64,000 bases of DNA from assembly GCA_934561055.1 (NCBI GenBank), contig CAKTFN010000001.1, positions 1 through 64,000 on the forward strand, in the 5' to 3' direction. Made by a program: the position numbers and the translations under genes. Below are positions 7,946-16,488 of the stretch, piece by piece (the first letter of the stretch is position 1; each line of letters starts with the position of its first letter). The notes beneath the pieces are model-generated. The model was not told where the DNA came from. It was given only the letters and a program-made list of their open reading frames with translations, and did no database searches. Source of the DNA: an uncultured Eubacteriales bacterium (GTDB taxonomy: Bacteria; Bacillota; Clostridia; Oscillospirales; Acutalibacteraceae).

Positions 7946-10945
7946 TTACTTCCTTTCTCCAAAGATTTCATTCCATTCTTTTGCCGTGACCGATTCAATA
8001 GGCGTGGGCTTTTCTGCCGGAGCAAAAATTTCTTTGTGAACGTCTCTTTTGTAATCATCCGGAGAGAAGATTTCCTTCACGGGTTCGTCGTCGGCGTGGC
8101 TTTCATGTGCCTGAACTTGCGGAAGCTCGATTGTTTCAACCCGAACAGGCTCGGCGGAAGCGGGAGAGACGGTTGTTTCCGGTTTGCTGTCGTCTCCTTC
8201 TCCGATGTATACCGAATAGTCAACGCTGTTGTCAACGGGTGCATAAACCGGCTTCTTTGACGGCTTCTTGCGAAGCTTTTTCTTGAGAAGATGAAGAATG
8301 ATTGCAAGAAGTGCAAGAACGGCAAAGAAAGCGGAAATTGTTATACCGGCCTTGAGACCGACGGGCTCATAGTTGAAGCTGATTTCGTGGTCGCCTTTTG
8401 AAACTTTGACGCCGATGAGAGCATCGCCGATTTTGACGATTTCGCTTTCGGGAACTTCTTTTCCGTCAAGTGTAACCGTCCAGCCTTCATCATAAGGAAT
8501 AGATGTATAAAGAACACAGTTGCTGTCTGCTTTGAATGTTCCCGAAATAGAAGTATCCTCAAATGAAGTTACGGTCATTGTGTTCTTTGAAAGTTTGTTG
8601 TATCCCTTTTCAAAAACATCGTTGTCGATTCTGTAAACATAAAGTTTCATTCCGCCGCTGTCTTTTTCAAACGGGATATTAATTGAAACGGTCTGATTCT
8701 TGTCGAGCGTTCCGATGTCAAGAAGGCAGTCCTGAGTTGCGGAGTGGGTAATTGTTCCGATCTGGTCGGTGATTGTAACTTCCTTCGAGTCTGCGCCGTC
8801 AACGTAGTAATAGACATAGTAGTTTCCGGCCTCTTTGGTTGTGAGTCTGAAAGTTGCGCTGCCGTCGGTGTCGCTCTCGCTTTTTGTGTAACGGAAATCG
8901 CCCTGATCGAGGCTTTCGGTGAACGGCTGAACGTTTGTGTAATTAATGTAGTCAAACGGAACGTTGATAAATACGTCTTTATCCTCTCCGGTGGCCTTCT
9001 TGAAAAAGTCATTCTGAACCTGAAACGGATCGGGGTTTGTGATGTCTTTTTCGTGGTTCCATTGTTCAATGCTTCCGTCAACGCAAAAACCGAGAGGAAG
9101 ACAGTAATTGTTCTTATATGCGTGGAAGTTGTTTCCGGTCATATAATCGCTGTAGTACTTGTTGTTTTCAAGAACGTTCGGCGTTGTGTTGTTGACGATG
9201 TATTTGAGTGAGTGCATCATGTTATAAACCGGAGTCTGAGCGTTATAAGTATAACTGTTTATGCGGTTGCTCATCATGCCGAGATGGTCTTCAAGTTTTG
9301 CAAGTCTTTCATAAGCCATCGAGGAAAAGACCGAAACGCCGTTGTAGCCGAACCAGCAGTTATCCATGCGTGTTCTCAGATAGGTGAGTTCCATTCTGTA
9401 AAACGGATCCTTTTCGTTTTGATCAATGTATTCTTTGACTTCTCTGAAATCTTTATAGTCATCTTCATATGAAGATTTTGTGATTGCATTCGGGAATGCG
9501 CTTGTGTCGCAGATTATGACTTCGCTGCAGACACAGATGCAAAGAAGAATGGCGAGCGAGCCGGCAAAGTATCGTTTGTCCTTGAAAACGGTCATGAGAA
9601 GAACATAGAAAACGGCGAAGATAAGAGTGAGATAAATCGTTCCGTCCCCGACATTCTTTGATTTGTTTTCTTCAACAAGGACAACGAAGAAAACAAGTGC
9701 GGCACCGGCAAGTCCGATCTGTCTTGCGGAAAACTCCCTGAGTCTGATGAATGTTTTGTATGCCATCACAAGAAGGATGAAGGAATACATGAACGAAAAA
9801 CGGTAGGGAAGGTCGTTCGGGAAGTGCATTCCGTGCCAGACATAGTTCAAAAAGTTGAAATTGAAGGAAACATAGAAAAGTCCGAGAAGACCGATTGTTG
9901 CAAACTTTTCCTTCTTTGAAATCGACTTCGTGAAGAAATAAAGAACGGCAAGAATCATTGTGAGAACGCCGCAGTAAACGTTTGGAACAACATCGTCTCC
10001 GCTGCTTCTGATTGTTGTTGAAAGACTTCCGAAGTGGTTTGCAAAGAAATCAAAAAAAGTGAAGTATGTTTTGATTTCGTCCGGGAAAGAACCCGAAGTT
10101 GCAGAGCAACTCTGAAGAACTTTATATGTCGGAACGAGAGCAAAAGCCATGAGTCCGGCGGCAAGAATCGAACCGGCGGCAAAAAGAACTCCGCCGTGGA
10201 AGAATCTGCTGTTGCGAAGTTTTCTGCGAAGTCCCTTCGGATGTTCTTTCTTGTAATCGGCGCTTATCACATTGCTTCCGTTCGGATTGATAATGCAGTA
10301 ATAGAAGAAGTAAATGACCGAGAAAATGCAAAGCATATAGGACATATAGTAGTTTGAAAACAGCGAGAGCGCAAGAGCGGTCGTGTAAAGTCCGATTTTT
10401 CCGTGGTCAAGAATTCTTTCGATTCCGAGAAGAATGAGTGGAAGAAGAACCATTGCGTCAAGCCACATGACGTTCCAGTAATATGCAAGCATGTAAGCGC
10501 AGAAGGAATAAAGAATTCCGAATGCAACCGAAACCGGAGACTGGCTGTGAAGTGACTTTTTCAGATAGTAAGTAAAAGTTGCGGATGAAAGCGCCGCCTT
10601 GATGAGAACCATTGCCGCAATCGCTTCGGGGACGTGATTATGGCCGAAGAAAACAACAATTGCTCCGATGGGGCTCGAAAGATAGTTGAAGTAGTTCCCG
10701 AGGAAACAGCTTCCGAGGCCGCTTGTCCAGGAATACTTGAGCGAACCGCCACTGAAGATTTTGTCGTAAAGTTCGCTGAAAAGCGGACCGTATTGGTGAT
10801 AAAGATCCATTCTGAGAACCGTGTTGTCTCCGAAGGGGAAAACCTGTGTGCAAAGATAGACAATGAGCATAAGCCCTGCGGTTGCACCGAAGGAGATCAG
10901 GATATAACGGTTGTCAAAAAAGAATCTGCTTTTTTTCTTACTCAT
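7946..10945 (-). CDS. YfhO-family multi-pass membrane protein (GT-C-like)
   Basis: 999 residues matching the YfhO family (PF09586). The N-terminal half holds about a dozen hydrophobic helices. An early loop reads RMDLYHQYGPLF, with the acidic and aromatic residues typical of GT-C glycosyltransferases. Residues from about 480 to 840 form a large extracytoplasmic part rich in beta structure. A last helix near 860-885 leads to a charged cytoplasmic tail of about 110 residues rich in Pro, Glu and Val. Studied Firmicutes members transfer sugars onto teichoic acids from lipid-linked donors, and that is the likely role here. The gene is monocistronic, with its own promoter and terminator, and lies divergent from spoIIIA. 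Confidence 0.8.
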   Translation of the reverse strand: MSKKKSRFFFDNRYILISFGATAGLMLIVYLCTQVFPFGDNTVLRMDLYHQYGPLFSELYDKIFSGGSLKYSWTSGLGSCFLGNYFNYLSSPIGAIVVFFGHNHVPEAIAAMVLIKAALSSATFTYYLKKSLHSQSPVSVAFGILYSFCAYMLAYYWNVMWLDAMVLLPLILLGIERILDHGKIGLYTTALALSLFSNYYMSYMLCIFSVIYFFYYCIINPNGSNVISADYKKEHPKGLRRKLRNSRFFHGGVLFAAGSILAAGLMAFALVPTYKVLQSCSATSGSFPDEIKTYFTFFDFFANHFGSLSTTIRSSGDDVVPNVYCGVLTMILAVLYFFTKSISKKEKFATIGLLGLFYVSFNFNFLNYVWHGMHFPNDLPYRFSFMYSFILLVMAYKTFIRLREFSARQIGLAGAALVFFVVLVEENKSKNVGDGTIYLTLIFAVFYVLLMTVFKDKRYFAGSLAILLCICVCSEVIICDTSAFPNAITKSSYEDDYKDFREVKEYIDQNEKDPFYRMELTYLRTRMDNCWFGYNGVSVFSSMAYERLAKLEDHLGMMSNRINSYTYNAQTPVYNMMHSLKYIVNNTTPNVLENNKYYSDYMTGNNFHAYKNNYCLPLGFCVDGSIEQWNHEKDITNPDPFQVQNDFFKKATGEDKDVFINVPFDYINYTNVQPFTESLDQGDFRYTKSESDTDGSATFRLTTKEAGNYYVYYYVDGADSKEVTITDQIGTITHSATQDCLLDIGTLDKNQTVSINIPFEKDSGGMKLYVYRIDNDVFEKGYNKLSKNTMTVTSFEDTSISGTFKADSNCVLYTSIPYDEGWTVTLDGKEVPESEIVKIGDALIGVKVSKGDHEISFNYEPVGLKAGITISAFFAVLALLAIILHLLKKKLRKKPSKKPVYAPVDNSVDYSVYIGEGDDSKPETTVSPASAEPVRVETIELPQVQAHESHADDEPVKEIFSPDDYKRDVHKEIFAPAEKPTPIESVTAKEWNEIFGERK

Positions 10946-10982
10946 TATTAGCCTTCTTTCTGAGGATTTATTAATCTTCTAT

Positions 10983-11011
10983 ATATTACTATATTTTTTT
11001 GAATTGTGCAA
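10983..11011 (-). promoter_or_regulatory. Probable promoter of the YfhO gene
   Basis: On the minus strand TTGCAC (11006-11011) and TAATAT (10983-10988) are separated by 17 bases, about 38 bases before the start codon. Both boxes are near-consensus. No convincing SigE promoter for the divergent spoIIIA operon could be seen in the same gap. Confidence 0.45.
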
Positions 11012-11095
11012 GAAGTTTATTGAAATTCGGTCTTGTCCGTTCTAAGCGGAAACTTGTACACATATTATTTAGCAAAGCAAAAGAAAGGGGAAAGC

Positions 11096-12118
11096 ATGAT
11101 GGAACGCTTTGACTCGGCGGTGAATTTCATTGCCGAAAGGATAAAAAAAGTTTTGAAAAGCGCTGATTACGCACTTAAAGAGTCCGTAACCGAAATAAGA
11201 CTTCGGGCGAATCTTCCCGTTGTTGCGGTCTGCGGCGGTGAAAGTTTTATGGTTTCGGCTTTCGGAAAAAAGACGGATGAAAAAAGCAATGCGCTTTTTT
11301 GTTCAAAAGCGGAGCTTGACGATTCCTTCAAAAGACTTTGCAATTTTTCCGTTCATTCGTTTCAAAACAGTATTATCAACGGTTTTATCACCGTTGAAGG
11401 CGGTCACAGGGTAGGAATCGTCGGAACCGCCGTCTGCGGAGAAAACGGAAAATTGACGAGCCTTAGGGATATATCTTCGCTCAATGTAAGGATTGCCCGT
11501 GAATTCAGAAATTCTTCGGACGAAATTTTTGAAAGGGCATTTTTTGAAAAAATCTCCGGCTTGCTCATTGCGGGTCCGCCGTCAAGCGGAAAAACAACCA
11601 TTCTTCGCGATCTTTCAAGAAGGCTTTCAGATTTTAAAAACGGCTGCGGGAAAAAGGTATGTGTGATTGACGAACGCGGCGAAATTGCCGCAATGAAGGA
11701 AAAAGCGGCTCTCAACGACGTCGGAATCAACTGCGATGTCCTTACCGGATATCCGAAAGAAACGGCAGTGCAGACTGCGCTGAAAACGATGTCGCCCGAA
11801 ATAATTATATGCGACGAAATTTCAACCGACGGAGAAATCGACGCACTCTCTCAAGGCGCAAACAGCGGAACGGTTTTTGTTGCGACGGTTCATGCCGCCG
11901 GGTTTGATGACCTTGTGAAACGCCGACAGATTGAAAAGCTTCTCGAAATCGGTTGTTTTGAAAATGTTGTTCTTCTTGAAGGCGCAAAGAATCCGGGAAA
12001 AATTTCAGAATGTTATGAGGCCGGTGAAATTATTGATGAAATATACAGGCGGCGTTTTGGTTTGGCTTGCGGCGTCGGCGGTGGGAATGATGATTGCCGC
12101 GCGGTTTTCAAAGCGTGA
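11096..12118 (+). CDS. spoIIIAA: Stage III sporulation protein AA, ATPase
   Basis: SpoIIIAA is the cytoplasmic secretion-type ATPase of the mother cell-forespore channel. The revised protein has about 340 residues with Walker A GPPSSGKTT at 160-168, and a VIDERGEI segment and an IICDEIST Walker B-like segment follow. The frame opens upstream at 11033, but an AAGGGG site directly before the tandem ATGs at 11096 and 11099 marks the true start, with 11099 equally possible. It is the first gene of a complete eight-gene spoIIIA operon and overlaps spoIIIAB by about 80 bases. The operon is normally SigE-dependent, but no clear SigE boxes were recognised upstream. Confidence 0.93.
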   Translation: MMERFDSAVNFIAERIKKVLKSADYALKESVTEIRLRANLPVVAVCGGESFMVSAFGKKTDEKSNALFCSKAELDDSFKRLCNFSVHSFQNSIINGFITVEGGHRVGIVGTAVCGENGKLTSLRDISSLNVRIAREFRNSSDEIFERAFFEKISGLLIAGPPSSGKTTILRDLSRRLSDFKNGCGKKVCVIDERGEIAAMKEKAALNDVGINCDVLTGYPKETAVQTALKTMSPEIIICDEISTDGEIDALSQGANSGTVFVATVHAAGFDDLVKRRQIEKLLEIGCFENVVLLEGAKNPGKISECYEAGEIIDEIYRRRFGLACGVGGGNDDCRAVFKA

Positions 12119-12539
12119 AAAAACGCTTGAGCAACTGATTTCTTTTGTTTCGATGACCGAACTTGAAATTTCTCATTATTCTCTTGCATTTTCGGAAATT
12201 GTCGAAAAGGCTGCAACCGAAAAGTCTTATGACTGCCTTTTGTTCATTCCCCTGTGTTTTGAAAAAATAACGAACGGAACCGATTTTCCGAAAGCGTGGA
12301 AAGAAAGTATTTCGGAAAAAATGCCGGAAATTTCAAAGAATGATGAAAAAAAGCTTTTTTCTTTCGGGGATGTTCTTTCCTTTTGCGATAAAGAAGGAGT
12401 TTTAAGCGTTCTTTCATATTATAAGAAAACTTTCGACGAGTCGCTTCTTGAAGCAAAACAGGCAAGAAAAAAATATGCAAAACTTTGTGTTGCGGCCGGT
12501 GTGTTCGCCGGCGGAGTTATATTCATGACATTGATTTGA
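12036..12539 (+). CDS. spoIIIAB: Stage III sporulation protein AB
   Basis: About 167 residues with an N-terminal membrane segment (GGVLVWLAASAVGMMIA) and a second near the C-terminus, and the conserved helical part beginning ISFVSMTELEISHY. SpoIIIAB resembles type II secretion GspF proteins and anchors the channel ATPase. The frame is open further upstream inside spoIIIAA, but the start at 12036, preceded by GGTGA, gives the family's normal length. Its overlap with spoIIIAA suggests translational coupling. Confidence 0.9.
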   Translation: MKYTGGVLVWLAASAVGMMIAARFSKREKTLEQLISFVSMTELEISHYSLAFSEIVEKAATEKSYDCLLFIPLCFEKITNGTDFPKAWKESISEKMPEISKNDEKKLFSFGDVLSFCDKEGVLSVLSYYKKTFDESLLEAKQARKKYAKLCVAAGVFAGGVIFMTLI

Positions 12540-12551
12540 GTGTGAGAAAGA

Positions 12552-12746
12552 ATGAAAATTGATTTAATTTTTAAAATTGCGGCGATAGGGATAATAGTCT
12601 CGATTCTTAATCAAATTTTGATGAGGGCGGAAAAAAGCGAGTATGCGACGCTGACAACACTCATGGGCATAATAATTGTTTTGCTTATGCTTATTCCGGA
12701 AATAAGCGGGCTTTTTGAAAGTGTGAAAGAGATGATTGACTTTTGA
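12552..12746 (+). CDS. spoIIIAC: Stage III sporulation protein AC
   Basis: 64 residues with two membrane segments (IAAIGIIVSILNQIL, then a second around MGIIIVLLMLIPEI), matching the small SpoIIIAC membrane protein in size and arrangement. Its stop codon overlaps the TTG start of spoIIIAD. It belongs to the membrane part of the feeding-tube channel between mother cell and forespore. Confidence 0.92.
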   Translation: MKIDLIFKIAAIGIIVSILNQILMRAEKSEYATLTTLMGIIIVLLMLIPEISGLFESVKEMIDF

Positions 12747-13132
12747 GCCTGCTTTTGAAAGTTCTCGTTTTTGCCGTTGCCGCCGCCGCTCTTTCATCCG
12801 TTCTCAAAGAGAGCCGTCCGGAATATGTTCTTCCGGTTCAAATCGGTTTTGCCGTAATAATTCTTTCTTACATAATCGCATTTTCATCAAAAAGAATCAG
12901 CGGACTTTTTGAAAATACTTTTGCGGACTCGGTCGATATGAAATATATCACCGTAATGCTGAAGGGAGCAATTGTCAGCACTGCGTGTACTTTGTGTTCG
13001 TCGCTCTGCCGTGAAAACGGAAACAGAGCACTCGGAGATATTGTTGAAATTTCCGGAAGGGTGATTATTATTCTTTTTTGCGCTCCGTTGATTGAATCTG
13101 TTGCCGAAACGGCTTTGATGTATCTGAAATGA
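12743..13132 (+). CDS. spoIIIAD: Stage III sporulation protein AD
   Basis: 129 residues and several hydrophobic helices, the usual size of SpoIIIAD. Translation begins at a TTG overlapping the spoIIIAC stop by four bases, and the gene ends by overlapping the ATG of spoIIIAE. This coupling keeps channel subunits in balance. The family belongs to the inner-membrane portion of the SpoIIIA-SpoIIQ complex. Confidence 0.92.
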   Translation: MSLLLKVLVFAVAAAALSSVLKESRPEYVLPVQIGFAVIILSYIIAFSSKRISGLFENTFADSVDMKYITVMLKGAIVSTACTLCSSLCRENGNRALGDIVEISGRVIIILFCAPLIESVAETALMYLK

Positions 13133-14247
13133 TGAAAAAGATTTTAATTTTTTTGCTTGCATCGGTGATTGCGTCTGCTTTTCAGATTGTCTGTTTTGCC
13201 GAAAATGCGAATGATGATTACGGAGAAGCGGTTGGAGAAGAACTCTTTTCTTCGTTTGACAAAGAGACGAAGAAAGTTCTTGATCTTTTCGGAATCGACG
13301 GAATCGAAAGTGCCGGAACATTCGATTTTTCGTCTGAAAGCTTATCGAGGTATTTCAAAATCAACTTAAAAGAAAAGCTTTTGTCGGCAGTGAAAATGTT
13401 TTTTGAATTTATCTCGCTTTTGATGATTGCGTCGCTTTCAAAATTACTTGTTTTGAAGGAAAAAAGCGAAGATGCTTTTTCGATGATGTCGGTTTGTGTT
13501 TTTTCACTCGTTGCCGCAAAAAAGACGTATGACATTTTGAATGTTGCCGTCACGGCGGTCGGCTCCGTCGGGAAAATCACAGCGGCGTTCGTACCTGTTT
13601 ATGCGGGAATTGTTGCGGTTTCCGGAAGTCCTGCGAGCGCAGGAGTTTATAACACGCTGACGTTGTTTCTTGCCGAGGGTGTTTCGTACCTTTTCACAAA
13701 AGCCGTTGTTCCGTTTTCCGGTGCGGTTCTTTGCCTTTCAATCGCTTTTTCAATGAGTAAAGTTGTCAATTGCAACCGTTTTCTTTCGGCTGCCGGAAAA
13801 ATTTCAAGCATAGGACTCGGCTTTTTTTCGGCACTCTTCACCGGCTTTCTTTCCTTCAGGGGCGTTCTCGCTTCGGCTGCCGACAGTGCCGGCACAAAGG
13901 GAATTCGTTTTCTTGTTAGTAATTTGATTCCCGTTGTCGGAAGTGCGATGAGTGATGCATATTCCGCCTTTTATTCAAGTATAAATCTGATAAAGGGCTC
14001 TGTTGCCGTTGTCGGAATATGTGCCGTTTTTTTCTGCTGTTTTCCGGCTGTTGCCGAGCTGCTTAGTTATTATATTTTGCTTTCCGCTCTTTCGTTTGCC
14101 GCAGAAGTTATCGGAGAAAACAATGTTTCGTCTTTATTCAAAGGCTTTTCTCTCGCCGTAAAGGTTTTGCTTTTGGTACTCGTTTATGAATTGTTTATTG
14201 TCATAATTTCGACGGGCTTGATGCTTTATGCGAAAGGGGGAACCTGA
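13129..14247 (+). CDS. spoIIIAE: Stage III sporulation protein AE
   Basis: 372 residues with a cleavable-looking N-terminal hydrophobic segment (MMKKILIFLLASVIASAF), then a soluble region of about 70 residues and six or more membrane helices. SpoIIIAE is the large polytopic subunit of the channel needed for SigG activity in the engulfed forespore. It overlaps spoIIIAD by four bases and spoIIIAF by one. Confidence 0.93.
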   Translation: MMKKILIFLLASVIASAFQIVCFAENANDDYGEAVGEELFSSFDKETKKVLDLFGIDGIESAGTFDFSSESLSRYFKINLKEKLLSAVKMFFEFISLLMIASLSKLLVLKEKSEDAFSMMSVCVFSLVAAKKTYDILNVAVTAVGSVGKITAAFVPVYAGIVAVSGSPASAGVYNTLTLFLAEGVSYLFTKAVVPFSGAVLCLSIAFSMSKVVNCNRFLSAAGKISSIGLGFFSALFTGFLSFRGVLASAADSAGTKGIRFLVSNLIPVVGSAMSDAYSAFYSSINLIKGSVAVVGICAVFFCCFPAVAELLSYYILLSALSFAAEVIGENNVSSLFKGFSLAVKVLLLVLVYELFIVIISTGLMLYAKGGT

Positions 14248-14744
14248 TGGATTCGGTGAAAAGCTGGGTTGCGCTCATTGCTTTGACTTCGATTGTTTCC
14301 GCCGTCTTTTGTTCGTTTGCTCCGGGCGGAAGAATGAAAACCGCACTTTCTGTGCTTGTCGGGACGGTTTTTGTCTGTGCGGTTCTTTCTCCTTTTTCGA
14401 CCGAAAAAAAGATTGATTTTGATTTAACGGATGATATTTTTGACTTTGAAAAAAACGAAATCAATTATGAAATTCAAAGCAATGAGGGCGCAAAATCCGT
14501 TGCCGAAAACGGTTATGAAACCGCTGTTAAAAATATTATCGAAAAGCTCGGATACGGTTTTCAAAAAGTCACGGCTGTTTGCGACGATAAACTTCAAATC
14601 AAAAAAATCAGCATTGTTATGAACGGTGATTTCAGCAACGAAAAAATTGTTTCCGAAATAAAGGATGCTTTCGGAGAAGCAGAAATCGAAATAAGAAGAG
14701 GTGAAAGCGATGAAAGAGAAACTCGGGGAAAAACTTTTGAATAA
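14247..14744 (+). CDS. spoIIIAF: Stage III sporulation protein AF
   Basis: 165 residues with two N-terminal membrane segments (up to about residue 50) and a C-terminal soluble domain. This domain resembles the ring-building motif of type III secretion proteins in the characterised homologue. The start codon follows a GGGGG-containing site at the end of spoIIIAE, and the gene overlaps spoIIIAG. Confidence 0.9.
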   Translation: MDSVKSWVALIALTSIVSAVFCSFAPGGRMKTALSVLVGTVFVCAVLSPFSTEKKIDFDLTDDIFDFEKNEINYEIQSNEGAKSVAENGYETAVKNIIEKLGYGFQKVTAVCDDKLQIKKISIVMNGDFSNEKIVSEIKDAFGEAEIEIRRGESDERETRGKTFE

Positions 14745-15243
14745 ACTGAAAAGCGACAAAAAGCTTTTGCTGATTTTGGCTGTCGGTATACTCGGAATGG
14801 CCTTGATTTTTCTTTCGGAAGTTAAGACGACGTCGGATAAATCGCAAAAAGACCCATTACCGTCAGAAACGGCAACATATGAAGAAAGCGTTGAAAAGAA
14901 GCTCAAATCGCTTGTTGAAAGTATTGAAGGCGCCGGAAGGGCGGAAGTGATGATTGTTTTTGCTTCTTCAAAGGAATCGGTCTTTGCAAAAGACAGCGAT
15001 GAAGATAATGAAAAAGACGAAAAGTCGGAATCGAAAAAAACAAAGAGCAAATATATCATTGTTGAAAATGATAACGGAGAAAACGGTCTTTTGACAAAGG
15101 CGATTTATCCGTCGGTCAGCGGAGTTGCGATTGTTTGTGACGGTGCCGGTGACAGCGTTATTAAGCAGCGGATTGTTGAAACGGTTTCTGCGTTGTTTGA
15201 TATAAACTCAAAAAATATTAGTGTTGTCCGTAAAGCCGGATGA
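14710..15243 (+). CDS. spoIIIAG: Stage III sporulation protein AG
   Basis: About 177 residues with one membrane anchor near residues 18-35 (LLLILAVGILGMALIF) and an extracellular ring-building domain, interrupted by a highly charged Asp/Glu/Lys stretch near residues 95-117. SpoIIIAG forms the large mother-cell ring of the channel. A GTG at 14701 is in frame, but AGAGGTG immediately upstream supports the ATG at 14710. The gene overlaps spoIIIAF. Confidence 0.92.
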   Translation: MKEKLGEKLLNKLKSDKKLLLILAVGILGMALIFLSEVKTTSDKSQKDPLPSETATYEESVEKKLKSLVESIEGAGRAEVMIVFASSKESVFAKDSDEDNEKDEKSESKKTKSKYIIVENDNGENGLLTKAIYPSVSGVAIVCDGAGDSVIKQRIVETVSALFDINSKNISVVRKAG

Positions 15244-15256
15244 GGAGGAGAACTTT

Positions 15257-15823
15257 ATGAGTATGTTCGTAAAAAAGAAACAGATTCTTGCCGCAACGTT
15301 GGTTATTGCGCTTGCCGCCGCGGTAACGGTTAACTGGTATTATTCAAAGCCGAAAACCGAAAACACAAAGGGAACAACCGTTGCCGAAGAGGAAAGCAAA
15401 AAGCAAAATCTCGGTGATTCGCTTCTTGTCGGTGCGAGCAACGTTTCTCAAAATTCGGAAGAAACCGCCTCAAACGCCGAATACTTTGCTTCGGCAAGAC
15501 TCGAACAAAAGAACATAAAAGAGGAAATTGAAGAAGAAATTGAAAAGGTTTTGAAAAGCGAAAACCTGAAAGACGATGAAAAGGCAAAAATCAACTCTCT
15601 TCTTGAAGAATATAAAAAGACGCTCAAAGCCCAAAGCGATTGCGAAGAGCTGATAAAAGCGAAGCTTTCGGGCGATTGTGTTGTAATACTGAATAAAGAA
15701 AAAGCCCAGGTGATAATTGAAAACGGAAAGTCAAACGAGAAAACAATTTTGCAAATTACCGAGATTATTGAGAATAATACGGATGTTTCCGCCGAAAATT
15801 TAACAATAATTGAGGCAAAGTAG
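15257..15823 (+). CDS. spoIIIAH: Stage III sporulation protein AH
   Basis: About 188 residues with an N-terminal anchor (ILAATLVIALAAAVTVNWYY) and a helical linker before the C-terminal ring-building domain that, in homologues, binds SpoIIQ across the intermembrane space. A strong GGAGGAG site precedes the ATG at 15257, so longer in-frame starts inside spoIIIAG are rejected. It is the last gene of the operon, and its stop is directly abutted by the -35 box of the next promoter. Confidence 0.92.
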   Translation: MSMFVKKKQILAATLVIALAAAVTVNWYYSKPKTENTKGTTVAEEESKKQNLGDSLLVGASNVSQNSEETASNAEYFASARLEQKNIKEEIEEEIEKVLKSENLKDDEKAKINSLLEEYKKTLKAQSDCEELIKAKLSGDCVVILNKEKAQVIIENGKSNEKTILQITEIIENNTDVSAENLTIIEAK

Positions 15824-15851
15824 TTGCCAGTTTTAAAATTTGTGGTATAAT
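15824..15851 (+). promoter_or_regulatory. Promoter of a leader or small RNA upstream of nusB
   Basis: TTGCCA (15824-15829), a 16-base spacer and TATAAT (15846-15851) with an extended TG-n element directly before it. Initiation is expected at about 15858, over 230 bases before the nusB start. Confidence 0.75.
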
Positions 15852-15857
15852 ATAACC

Positions 15858-16052
15858 TCTAAGCGACTGCCGATAAATCTAAAAGCAGAAATTTCGCCGG
15901 TGTATTTTCCGTCATATTACACAACCGGTCTTGCCTATACAACTGTATTCCCCGCAAGGTCTTTGTTAAATCCGACGAAAATCTCCCTGCGGTATTTGTG
16001 CTTCCAACTCTAATCGGCGGTTGTCTGATCAATGAAAAATTGTATCTTTTTT
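15858..16052 (+). ncRNA. Candidate structured RNA between spoIIIAH and nusB (6S-like size)
   Basis: A strong promoter and a terminator-like hairpin bound about 195 bases that hold no plausible gene. The ends pair in an uninterrupted 12-bp helix (15863-15874 with 16013-16024, three G-U pairs). Inside, hairpins form at 15897-15928 (CCGG and TGTA arms) and 15952-15992 (CCGCA with TGCGG). A closing helix, a size near 180-190 bases and its own promoter fit 6S RNA, but I cannot show the 6S central bubble. The alternative is a cis-acting leader of the nusB operon. The existence of a structured transcript is better supported than its identity. Confidence 0.55.
16027..16052 (+). terminator. Hairpin plus six uridines ending the candidate RNA
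   Basis: A 7-bp stem with one bulge (16027-16033 with 16039-16046) and a 5-base loop is followed by TTTTTT at 16047-16052. It is weak in GC, so read-through into nusB is plausible. Confidence 0.55.
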
Positions 16053-16089
16053 CATGCTTTATGCAAAAAAGAACGGAAGGAAAAACAAT

Positions 16090-16488
16090 ATGACACGACA
16101 TGAGGCAAGAGAAGTTGCGTTTATAATAACGTTTGAAAAAAGCTTTCTTAAGGATTCGTCGATAAGCGAAGTTATTGAAAGCGCCGAAGAGTCCGAATTT
16201 TTTGAAGTTAACAATTATGTTATCAGAACAGCAAAGGGCGTTTTTGAAAATCTTGAAGCGATTGACAGAACGATTGAAGAAAACCTTGTCGGCTGGTCCG
16301 CAAAAAGGATTTCGCGCGTTGCGGCCGCCATTATGAGAGTTGCCGTTTTTGAACTCCTTTTCGCCGGAGAAGAAGTGCCGGTCGGTGTTGCAATCAACGA
16401 AGCGGTCGAAATTGCGAAAAAATATGCCTCTCCGGAAGATGCGTCGTATATCAACGGCGTCCTCGGCGCAATTGCAAAGAAAAAGTAA
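16090..16488 (+). CDS. nusB: Transcription antitermination factor NusB
   Basis: 132 residues starting MTRHEAREV, the family's usual opening, and ending with the conserved VAINEAVEIAKKYASPEDASYINGVLG-type region (residues about 98-126). NusB binds boxA with NusE to antiterminate rRNA transcription. A GGAAGGA site lies 7 bases before the ATG at 16090, so an upstream in-frame ATG at 16054 is rejected. It heads a ten-gene operon running to recN, and its stop overlaps the next start (TAATG). Confidence 0.93.
   Translation: MTRHEAREVAFIITFEKSFLKDSSISEVIESAEESEFFEVNNYVIRTAKGVFENLEAIDRTIEENLVGWSAKRISRVAAAIMRVAVFELLFAGEEVPVGVAINEAVEIAKKYASPEDASYINGVLGAIAKKK

Noticed and set aside
11033..11095. SigE promoter for spoIIIA
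   Set aside because: CATATTAT at 11061 is weakly -10-like, but no matching -35 box lies at the right distance.
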